From assembly GCA_013003675.1 (NCBI GenBank), contig JABDIP010000202.1, positions 1 to 10,460 on the forward strand: a stretch of DNA of 10,460 nt. The letters are read 5' to 3'. The position numbers and the translations under genes were made by a program. Under the pieces are notes generated by a model. It was not told the origin of the DNA. It did no database searches and saw nothing but the letters and a program-made list of their open reading frames with translations. Below are positions 4,942-10,460 of this stretch, one piece after another. Position 1 is the stretch's first letter, and every line of letters starts with the position of its first letter. This DNA comes from Inquilinus sp. Lineage in GTDB: Bacteria; Pseudomonadota; Alphaproteobacteria; DSM-16000; Inquilinaceae.

Positions 4942-7371
4942 ATGCGCATTCTCGGTTGGATATTCTCGTCCCTGGTATTTCTCGCGATCGTCGCCGGCGT
5001 CGCTGGATTCATCGCCCTGCAACACTTCAGCCGCGACCTGCCGGACTATAGCCAGCTCGCCGACTACTCGCCGCCGATCACCACCCGGCTGCATGCCGCC
5101 GACGGCCGGCTGATGGCGGAATACGCTGTCGAGAACCGGCTGTTCGTGCCGATCGAGGCGATTCCCAACCACGTCATCCAGGCCTTCATCTCGGCCGAAG
5201 ACCAGAATTTCTACAATCACAACGGCATCGATTTCGTCGGCATCCTGCGCGCGGTGCTGACCAATCTGCGCAATTTGGCCACCGATCGCCGGCTGGTCGG
5301 TGCCTCGACGATTACCCAGCAGGTGGCGAAGAACTTCCTGCTCTCCAGCGAGGTGTCGTACGAGCGCAAGATCCGCGAGGCGTTGTTGTCGCTGCGGATC
5401 GAGAAGGCGTTCACCAAGGAGCAGATCCTCGAGCTCTACCTCAATGAGATCTACCTCGGGCGAAACTCCTATGGCGTCGCCGCCTCGGCGCTGAATTACT
5501 TCAACAAGCCGCTGGCCGAATTGTCGGTCGCCGAGGCCGCCTATCTGGCCGGACTGCCCAAGGCACCGAACAACTACCATCCGATCTATCGCCGCGAGGC
5601 AGCGATCGCGCGGCGCAACTACGTGATCGACCGCATGCTCGAAGACGGCGTCTTGTCGCCGGCGACCGCCGACGAGGCCCGGCAGGGTCCGCTCGAGGTC
5701 TATGAGCGCCCGGCGACCGAGTTCATCACCGCCGACTATTTCGCCGAGGAGGTGCGCCGCGAACTGCAACGCATCTACGGCGACGAACAGCTTTACGAGG
5801 GCGGCCTATCGGTCCGCACCAGCGTCGATCCGCGCATGCAGGCGATCGCCACCCGTGCGCTACGCGACGGTCTGATCGTCTATGACCGACGGCACGGCTG
5901 GCGGGGACCGGTCGCCACGTTGCGCGAGCCGGATACCTGGCAGCAGGCTTTGGGCGAGATCGCCTTGCCGGCCGGCGCCGGCAGATGGCAGTTGGCGGCA
6001 GTCGTCGCCGTCGACGATGCCGCTGCGGAGATCGGCTTCGCCGACGGCTCCCGCGGCTCGATCCCGATGTCGGAACTGCTCTGGGCCCGCCCCTGGGAAG
6101 CCGAGCAGGAGGTCGGGCCGGAACCGACCCGGGCGCGCGACGTGCTGACGCGCGGCGAGGTGGTGCTGGTCGAGCCGGTTGCGGTCGACGCCGAGGGGCT
6201 GGAATTGCCGGATCGCAGCTTTGGCCTGCGGCAGGTGCCCGACGCCCAGGGGGCGATCGTCGCCCTTGATCCGCATACCGGGCGGGTCATGGCGATGACC
6301 GGCGGCTACAGCTATGAGATGAGCGAGTTCAACCGGGCCACCCAGGCCGCCCGGCAGCCCGGCTCGGCCTTCAAGCCCTTCGTCTATCTGGCCGCGCTCG
6401 ACCACGGCTACACGCCGAGCACCATCCTGCTCGACTCGCCGCTGGCCATCGATCTCGGCCCCGAGGAAGAGCTCTACCGGCCGGAGAACTATTCCGGCAC
6501 GTTCCTCGGTCCGACACCGTTGCGCATCGGCGTCGAGAAGTCGCGCAATCTGATGACCGTCCGCCTGTTGCAGGAAATCGGGCTGGAGCCGGTGCGGGAC
6601 GTGGCCCGCGACTTCGACATCTTCGACGACATGCCGCTGTACTATTCCAGTGCGCTTGGGGCGATCGAGACGACGCCGCTGCAATTGACCGTCGCCTACG
6701 CGATGCTGGTCAACGGCGGCCGGCGGATCACGCCGACCTTCGTCGACCGGGTGCAGGACCGCGCCGGCCGCACGGTTTTCCGCCAGGATCAGCGACCTTG
6801 CGAATACTGCATCGATGTCGGTTGGAGCGGCCAGCAGGCCCCTGAGGTTCCCGACGAGCGTGAGCAGATCGCCGATCCGGTTTCGGTCTACCAGATGGTC
6901 TCGATGCTGGAAGGAGTGGTTCAGCGCGGCACCGGCTGGCGCATGCGCGACCTGGGCCTGCCGCTCGCCGGCAAGACCGGCACCACGAATGACAGTTTCG
7001 ACGCCTGGTTCGTCGGTTTTTCGCCGGATCTCGCCATCGGCGTCTTTGTCGGCTTCGACAACCCGCGGACGCTCGGCGACGGAGAAACCGGGTCCAGCGC
7101 CGCGGCGCCGATCTTCAGGGCCTTCGCCGGCGAGGCGCTGGCCGGCCAGGAGGTCGTGCCGTTCCGCATCCCGCCGGGGGTGCGGCTGGTCAAGGTCGAT
7201 GCGGCGACCGGCCTGCGGTCGCAGCCGGGCATGCCGTTCATCTGGGAGGCGTTCCGCGCCGGCACCGAGCCGACTGCGATGGCGACGCCTCGTCCCGATC
7301 CCGGCGTCGCGCCGTCGCCCGGCTTCGGCCGCGGGTCGCGGGCGACCAGCGGCACCGGCGGGCTTTACTAA
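4942..7371 (+). CDS. mrcA: Penicillin-binding protein 1A (bifunctional class A PBP)
   Basis: This 809-residue inner-membrane enzyme has its catalytic domains in the periplasm. It polymerises lipid II and cross-links the stem peptides. A single N-terminal membrane anchor spans about residues 5-26. The GT51 glycosyltransferase domain (about 50-230) has the catalytic E86 (SAEDQNFY), the GASTITQQVAKN motif (120-131) and LELYLNEIYLG (163-173). An OB-like domain lies between the catalytic domains (about 316-430), as is usual in PBP1A. The transpeptidase domain (about 435-735) has the nucleophile S475 in SAFK (475-478), SRN (534-536) and KTG (678-680). All motifs are intact. A C620-x-x-C623 pair sits inside the transpeptidase region. 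The tail after about 775 is Pro/Gly/Arg-rich and probably disordered. The ATG chosen places the membrane anchor at the N-terminus; the Shine-Dalgarno is weak. prfB starts 70 bases downstream. Confidence 0.95.
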   Translation: MRILGWIFSSLVFLAIVAGVAGFIALQHFSRDLPDYSQLADYSPPITTRLHAADGRLMAEYAVENRLFVPIEAIPNHVIQAFISAEDQNFYNHNGIDFVGILRAVLTNLRNLATDRRLVGASTITQQVAKNFLLSSEVSYERKIREALLSLRIEKAFTKEQILELYLNEIYLGRNSYGVAASALNYFNKPLAELSVAEAAYLAGLPKAPNNYHPIYRREAAIARRNYVIDRMLEDGVLSPATADEARQGPLEVYERPATEFITADYFAEEVRRELQRIYGDEQLYEGGLSVRTSVDPRMQAIATRALRDGLIVYDRRHGWRGPVATLREPDTWQQALGEIALPAGAGRWQLAAVVAVDDAAAEIGFADGSRGSIPMSELLWARPWEAEQEVGPEPTRARDVLTRGEVVLVEPVAVDAEGLELPDRSFGLRQVPDAQGAIVALDPHTGRVMAMTGGYSYEMSEFNRATQAARQPGSAFKPFVYLAALDHGYTPSTILLDSPLAIDLGPEEELYRPENYSGTFLGPTPLRIGVEKSRNLMTVRLLQEIGLEPVRDVARDFDIFDDMPLYYSSALGAIETTPLQLTVAYAMLVNGGRRITPTFVDRVQDRAGRTVFRQDQRPCEYCIDVGWSGQQAPEVPDEREQIADPVSVYQMVSMLEGVVQRGTGWRMRDLGLPLAGKTGTTNDSFDAWFVGFSPDLAIGVFVGFDNPRTLGDGETGSSAAAPIFRAFAGEALAGQEVVPFRIPPGVRLVKVDAATGLRSQPGMPFIWEAFRAGTEPTAMATPRPDPGVAPSPGFGRGSRATSGTGGLY

Positions 7372-7380
7372 CCGCGCCCA

Positions 7381-7398
7381 AGCGCCTAAATCGGCGCT
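7381..7398 (+). other. Small perfect hairpin between mrcA and prfB
   Basis: AGCGCC (7381-7386) and GGCGCT (7393-7398) pair perfectly around the loop TAAATC, ten bases after the mrcA stop. No U-run follows. It may reduce read-through or protect the mrcA 3' end, but the sequence does not decide. Confidence 0.3.
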
Positions 7399-7441
7399 CG
7401 GATCGAAATACTTCCATCCCGGAGTCGCAAGGAGAAGCGCG

Positions 7442-8561
7442 ATGCGCGCCGAATTGCAGGCGGTCGCCGACGACATCGAAAGGTCGTTGGCGCTGCTGAG
7501 GAGGTCTCTTTGACGTCGATGCCAGTGGCAAGCGTCTGGAGGAACTGAACGCCCAGGCGGAAGACCCCGCGCTGTGGGAGGATCCCGAGCGCGCCCAGAC
7601 GGTGATGCGCGAGCGCACCCAGCTCGACCACGCGTTGTCGAGCTACCGGGCCCTGACGCAGGAATTTGCCGACAGCGTCGAGCTTGTCGAACTGGCCGAG
7701 GAGGAGGGCGACGAGGAGGTCGCGGCGGAAGCCGAGCGCGCCTTGGCCGCCCTGCGCGAGCGCACTGCCCGGCTGGAACTGGAGAGCCTGCTGTCCGGCG
7801 AGGCCGACGGCAACGACTGCTACCTGGAGGTCAATGCCGGCGCCGGCGGCACCGAGGCGCAGGACTGGGCACAGATGCTGCTGCGCATGTACGTCCGCTG
7901 GGCGGAGCGCCACGACTTCAAGGTCGATTGGCTGGAGGAGAGCGCCGGCGAGGAGGCCGGTATCAAATCGGCAACCGTTGAGTTCAAGGGGCAGAACGCC
8001 TATGGCTGGCTGAAGACCGAGGCCGGTGTCCACCGCCTGGTCCGCATCAGCCCCTTCGACAGCCAGGCACGCCGGCACACCAGCTTCGCCTCGGTGTCGG
8101 TGTCGCCGGTCATCGACCAATCGATCGACATCACGGTCGAGGACAAGGATCTGCGCATCGATACCTATCGTGCGTCCGGCGCGGGTGGCCAGCACATCAA
8201 CAAGACCGACAGCGCGGTCCGCATCACCCATCTGCCGACCGGCATCGTCGTGCAGTGTCAGAACGACCGCTCGCAGCACCGCAATCGCGCGCGAGCCTAC
8301 GACATGCTGCGGGCGCGGTTGTACGAGCACGAGTTGAAGAAGCGCGAGGAGGAGGCCGCGGCCGAAGCCGAGGCGAAGTCGGAAATCGGTTGGGGACACC
8401 AGATCCGCAGCTATGTCCTGCAGCCTTACCAGATGGTCAAGGATCTACGCACCGGAGTCGAGAAGGGCAACGCCCAGGGCGTGTTGGACGGCGACATCGA
8501 CGCCTTCCTGGAAGCGGCCTTGGCGGCGAAGGTGCAGGGAAGCGGGGATGTGGCAGATTAG
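7442..8561 (+). CDS. prfB: Peptide chain release factor 2, expressed by programmed +1 frameshift
   Basis: RF2 reads the stop codons UGA and UAA and releases the finished peptide from the ribosome. Translation starts at ATG 7442 after AAGGAG (7429-7434) and meets UGA at codon 24 (7511-7513). Skipping T7511 continues in the +1 frame as D-V-D from 7512 to the TAG at 8559-8561. The full protein is 23 plus 349, or 372 residues, close to the 365 of E. coli RF2. The N-terminal helical domain runs to about residue 110. The stop-codon-reading SPF tripeptide, diagnostic of RF2 against RF1 (PxT), is at 203-205. The catalytic GGQ is at 248-250, followed by HINKTDSAVR. The coordinates given span both frames (7442-7510 and 7512-8561). 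A gene caller ignoring the shift would start it too late, near the GTG at 7602, and lose 53 residues. The gene is not broken: the shift site is canonical. Confidence 0.96.
7499..7514 (+). promoter_or_regulatory. prfB programmed +1 frameshift (autoregulatory recoding) site
   Basis: An internal Shine-Dalgarno AGGAGG (7499-7504), a three-base spacer TCT, the slippery CTT (7508-7510), and TGA followed by C (7511-7514). This is the order and spacing of the known prfB cassette in E. coli (AGGGGG, three bases, CTT TGA C). When RF2 is scarce, the ribosome stalls at UGA, slips by one and makes RF2. When RF2 is plentiful, it terminates after 23 residues. This is negative feedback on RF2 level. Confidence 0.95.
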
Positions 8562-8582
8562 CCGGGCGTCGGAAACGCCGGG
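8562..8582 (+). terminator. Hairpin between convergent prfB and DUF1801 gene
   Basis: GGCGT (8565-8569) and ACGCC (8575-8579) pair around a CGGAA loop directly after the prfB stop. CC (8562-8563) can pair with GG (8580-8581) across one bulged base. It is placed where a terminator for both convergent genes would be expected, but has no U-run on either strand. Confidence 0.35.
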
Positions 8583-8590
8583 GCGGGGGA

Positions 8591-8953
8591 TCAGCCCGCT
8601 GACTGCGGCTCCGCCGATAGTCGGGCACGGCGCACGGCGTGCAGCAGATCCAGGATCGCCGACTCGTCGATCTGCTCGACACGGGTGAATCTGAGGCAGC
8701 TCTTCCCGCAACTCACGCCGGGGAACCGGCTCTTGAACTCGGCCAGCACCGCCGGCGCCACGTAGAGCGAGACATGGGCTTTCTGCGCCGCAAGGTTGGC
8801 AAGGCCGGGATAATCCAGCATTCCGTAGCGGATCCCTTCCGAAATGTCGGAAAAGGCTTGGAGGATCGTCGTCCGCAGGGATTGCAGCAGTGCGGTCTGA
8901 TGCGCCGGAATCTGGGCCAGATACTCCGCCGGTGTCTCGACATCTCGCTTCAT
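8591..8953 (-). CDS. DUF1801 (YdhG-like) domain protein
   Basis: A small cytoplasmic protein of 120 residues, with no signal peptide or membrane segment. The pattern fits DUF1801: an N-terminal helix pair with a YLAQIPAH run, then ISEGIRYGMLDYPG (about 37-50), a KAHVSLYV strand (about 58-65) and a closing segment ending in GKSCLRFTRVEQID (about 84-97). The family has a frataxin-like fold in solved members; no enzymatic role is established that I can name. Two Cys lie close together (CGKSC, about 83-87), which might bind metal, but this is unproven. I chose ATG 8953 because the protein then starts with MKRDVETPAEYL, a usual start for the family. An in-frame GTG at 8992 would add 13 Arg-rich residues and is less likely. 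The gene converges on prfB with 29 bases between stop codons. Confidence 0.82.
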   Translation of the reverse strand: MKRDVETPAEYLAQIPAHQTALLQSLRTTILQAFSDISEGIRYGMLDYPGLANLAAQKAHVSLYVAPAVLAEFKSRFPGVSCGKSCLRFTRVEQIDESAILDLLHAVRRARLSAEPQSAG

Positions 8954-8998
8954 GGCTCGACCATATCGCCATTCGGATCGGCGACGCCACACCTAGGA

Positions 8999-9043
8999 CC
9001 TGATCGCATCACACCGTTCCGGTGAGATGCGATCAGGCTCTAA
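8999..9043 (-). repeat. Palindromic element at the 3' end of the DUF455 gene
   Basis: CCTGATCGCATC (8999-9010) pairs perfectly with GATGCGATCAGG (9026-9037). Inside, CACCG (9012-9016) pairs with CGGTG (9020-9024) around a TTC loop. Only one A-A mismatch interrupts 17 base pairs. On the gene's strand the hairpin starts two bases past the TAG (9040-9042). A diverged copy lies at 164-208. Short dispersed palindromes of this size, opening with GAGC(C/A)TGATC-like ends, are frequent in alphaproteobacterial genomes, so this is likely a REP-like repeat that may also act as a 3'-end hairpin. No U-run follows. Confidence 0.6.
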
Positions 9044-9894
9044 TCCGCCAGCGGTTCGTAGAGCGCCGCCGCGAACCCGGCGCGGTCGCGCGAAGCGGTG
9101 TTGAAGGGCCGCTTCAGGGCGCCCTTGAAATGCCGACGCACCAGAGCCTGCCATGTCGGGATCGGTTCGACGCCGCGTCGGGCGCAGACATGCTCGAACC
9201 AGCGCCGGCCGACCGTGACATGGCCGATCTCATCGTCATGGATGATCTGTAAGATGGCCGCCGACTCCGGGTCGCCGGCGGATTTCAGGCTATCGATCAT
9301 CGCCGGGGTGACGTCGAGACCGCGCGCCTCCAGGACCAGCGGTACAACCGCGAGCCGCGCGGCGAGGTCGTGCGCGGTCTCGATCGATGCCTCCCACAGC
9401 CCGTCATGAGCCGGCAGATCGCCATAGGCGGCACCGAGGGCCGCGAGGCGGTCGGCCAGCAGCAGGAAGTGCTTGCCCTCCTCATCGGCGACGTCGACCC
9501 AGTCGTCGAAGAAGGCGCGGGGCAGGGCGTGCGCGACATCGCCATTCTCCTCGGCCGCCCGGGCGAAACGGGCGACGACGTCCCAGGCGAGGTCGACGGC
9601 GTTCAGCTCGATATGGGCGAGGGCGTGCAACAGGGCGATGCGGCCGGCGACGCTGCCGGCCTTGCGCCGCTTGGGCATGTCGCGCGGCGGCTTGAGTTCG
9701 GGGTGGACCGGCCGGCCGGGCCGGCTGGGCGGTTCGTCTCGTCCCAGCGCGGCGATCCGGCCGTCATGCCAAGCCGCGGCGTGGGATCGGCTCAGCCGCG
9801 CCTTGTCCGCCGCGTCGGCGGTGGTCAGCACGGCGATCGCGGCATTGGTCAGGGTGTCGGCGGAGTCCGCCGCTGTCTGGTATCGGTTTCCCAT
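9040..9894 (-). CDS. DUF455 ferritin-like di-iron protein
   Basis: A 284-residue, probably cytoplasmic protein with no signal peptide. It has the ferritin-like di-iron ligand pattern: E96 (HIELNAVDLAWD), E139-x-x-H142 (EEGKHF), E189 (LEARGLD) and E222-x-x-H225 (DDEIGHV). The arrangement E, ExxH, E, ExxH over four helices (about 78-235) and the surrounding text are those of DUF455. Related di-iron proteins oxidise or hydroxylate substrates; the substrate of DUF455 is not known to me. Residues 1-75 are variable, with a PGRPVHPELKPPRDMPKRR segment before the ferritin core, as in other family members. I chose ATG 9894; an in-frame GTG at 9912 would add six residues. No clear Shine-Dalgarno is seen for either start. 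Its transcription is probably separate from aceA and the DUF4170 gene, because a terminator (9944-9985) lies upstream. Confidence 0.87.
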   Translation of the reverse strand: MGNRYQTAADSADTLTNAAIAVLTTADAADKARLSRSHAAAWHDGRIAALGRDEPPSRPGRPVHPELKPPRDMPKRRKAGSVAGRIALLHALAHIELNAVDLAWDVVARFARAAEENGDVAHALPRAFFDDWVDVADEEGKHFLLLADRLAALGAAYGDLPAHDGLWEASIETAHDLAARLAVVPLVLEARGLDVTPAMIDSLKSAGDPESAAILQIIHDDEIGHVTVGRRWFEHVCARRGVEPIPTWQALVRRHFKGALKRPFNTASRDRAGFAAALYEPLAD

Positions 9895-9943
9895 CGTGCC
9901 GTCGCATAGCACCGGTGGCGGTGCGGGTCGACGGCTGAGACGG

Positions 9944-9985
9944 AAAAAGGGGCGGCGGCCGAGAGGCTACGATTTAGCCGCCGCC
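9944..9985 (-). terminator. Intrinsic terminator of the aceA / DUF4170 unit
   Basis: Read on the - strand, GGCGGCGGC (9985 to 9977) and GCCGCCGCC (9959 to 9951) form a perfect 9-base GC stem with a 17-base loop. It is followed by CC and then TTTTT (9948 to 9944). It begins 10 bases after the DUF4170 stop. This is the best classical Rho-independent terminator in the window; the long loop is the only unusual point. Confidence 0.75.
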
Positions 9986-9995
9986 TGCTTCCTCC

Positions 9996-10223
9996 CTAAA
10001 CCGGGGCCGGTTCGTGCCGGGCCCGTTTCTGGGTTTCCTGGGCGATCGCGTAGCGGATATGCGCGTTGCCCTTGGTGTCGTGGGTGATGCGCCGCCATTG
10101 CGCCAGCGCGTCGTCGTAGCTGTCATAGGGACCCTGCACCGTCTGCGTGCCGGGGGTCAGGGCCTTGTGGGCGCTGTCCTGGAATTCGCCGCCGACGATC
10201 CAGTAGTTGATGCTGGTGACCAT
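9996..10223 (-). CDS. DUF4170 family small protein
   Basis: A 75-residue soluble protein with the DUF4170 layout: an opening strand INYWIVGGEF (5-14), a middle with GPYDSYDDALAQWR (31-44), and a closing strand HIRYAIAQE (55-63). The family is small, mainly alphaproteobacterial and of unknown function; no catalytic residues can be named. The ATG at 10223 has a clear Shine-Dalgarno (AAGGAGAG at about 10230-10237 on the - strand). It begins 24 bases after the isocitrate lyase stop on the same strand, with no terminator between, so the two are probably co-transcribed. The strong terminator at 9944-9985 closes the unit. The context suggests a link with acetate or glyoxylate metabolism, but that is inference from position only. 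Confidence 0.82.
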   Translation of the reverse strand: MVTSINYWIVGGEFQDSAHKALTPGTQTVQGPYDSYDDALAQWRRITHDTKGNAHIRYAIAQETQKRARHEPAPV

Positions 10224-10247
10224 CGTTCTCTCTCCTTCCCTGAGCGC

Positions 10248-10460
10248 CTAGAACTGCGCCTTCTCTGTCGAGTCGGCCATCGCCGTGGTCGACGATTTGC
10301 CGCCGCTGATGGCCAGGGACACGGCATCGAAATAGCCGGTGCCGACCTCGCGCTGGTGCTTGGTGGCGGTGTAGCCGTCGGCCTCGGCGGCAAACTCCGC
10401 CTGCTGCAGCTCCGAATAGGCGGCCATCTGGCGTTCCTTGTAGCCCTTGGCCAGGTTGAA
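10248..10460 (-). CDS. aceA: Isocitrate lyase (C-terminal end only)
   Basis: The last 70 residues of isocitrate lyase, ending at TAG 10248-10250; the N-terminal part lies beyond the right window edge. The peptide contains ADGYTATKHQREVGTGYFD followed by AISGGKSSTTAM and ends in STEKAQF, a run characteristic of bacterial isocitrate lyases. The enzyme splits isocitrate into succinate and glyoxylate in the glyoxylate shunt, allowing growth on acetate or fatty acids. The catalytic KKCGH loop is not in the window. Methylisocitrate lyase (PrpB), a shorter relative, lacks this C-terminal extension. No promoter is visible because the 5' end is outside. Confidence 0.93.
   Translation of the reverse strand, partial: FNLAKGYKERQMAAYSELQQAEFAAEADGYTATKHQREVGTGYFDAVSLAISGGKSSTTAMADSTEKAQF

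Noticed and set aside
4828..5769. Open frame of 313 codons on the - strand, antisense to the start of mrcA
   Set aside because: It overlaps the intact GT51 domain coding strand and resembles no known protein.
5860..7476. Open frame of 538 codons on the - strand, antisense to mrcA
   Set aside because: It mirrors the transpeptidase half of PBP1A, shows no domain pattern and is rich in Arg/Ala/Asp as expected from reversed GC-rich codons.
7442..7513. prfB as a pseudogene, or the first 24 codons as a separate small gene
   Set aside because: The stop sits exactly at the canonical recoding site and the two frames join into a normal-length RF2.
7386..8399. Open frame of 337 codons on the - strand, antisense to prfB
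   Set aside because: The + strand encodes RF2 with SPF and GGQ motifs; the reverse frame is a composition artefact.
8954..8992. GTG start at 8992 for the DUF1801 protein
   Set aside because: The added residues are Arg/Trp-rich and unlike family starts; ATG 8953 gives the usual N-terminus.

Overview
The window is GC-rich chromosomal DNA that reads as a typical alphaproteobacterial core region, plausibly a Rhodospirillales-like member. The reasons are the rne / amiC / mrcA / prfB neighbourhood, an RNase E ending in the GWWRR PNPase-binding tail described for Caulobacter, and the alphaproteobacterial-flavoured small families DUF4170 and DUF455. The genus cannot be fixed from the sequence alone. 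I see no mobile element, phage gene, tRNA, rRNA or CRISPR array.

Layout, left to right. The end of mtgA (peptidoglycan glycosyltransferase, + strand, cut by the window edge) runs towards the large ribonuclease E gene rne (- strand). A gene-free stretch of about 560 bases (2872-3429) separates rne from the divergent amiC. It holds the structured rne leader, with a hairpin that ends one base before the rne Shine-Dalgarno, and a CtrA-like box in front of amiC. Then come, all on the + strand, amiC (periplasmic amidase), mrcA (penicillin-binding protein 1A) and prfB (release factor 2). prfB is split by a textbook programmed +1 frameshift cassette: a single reading frame gives only 23 codons, and the full RF2 of 372 residues needs the shift.

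The right-hand third is all on the - strand: a DUF1801 protein, a DUF455 ferritin-like protein, a small DUF4170 protein, and the C-terminal end of isocitrate lyase (aceA, cut by the window edge). aceA and the DUF4170 gene lie 24 bases apart and probably form a transcription unit that ends in a GC-stem plus U-run terminator.

Functional themes are cell-wall synthesis and remodelling (mtgA, amiC, mrcA), RNA turnover (rne), translation termination (prfB) and the glyoxylate shunt (aceA). I found no undescribed multi-gene system. The most interesting signals are non-coding: the rne leader hairpin, the CtrA-like site, the prfB recoding site, and two diverged copies of one palindromic element (164-208 and 8999-9043). 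Both copies lie in the sense direction just after a stop codon and show compensatory base changes.
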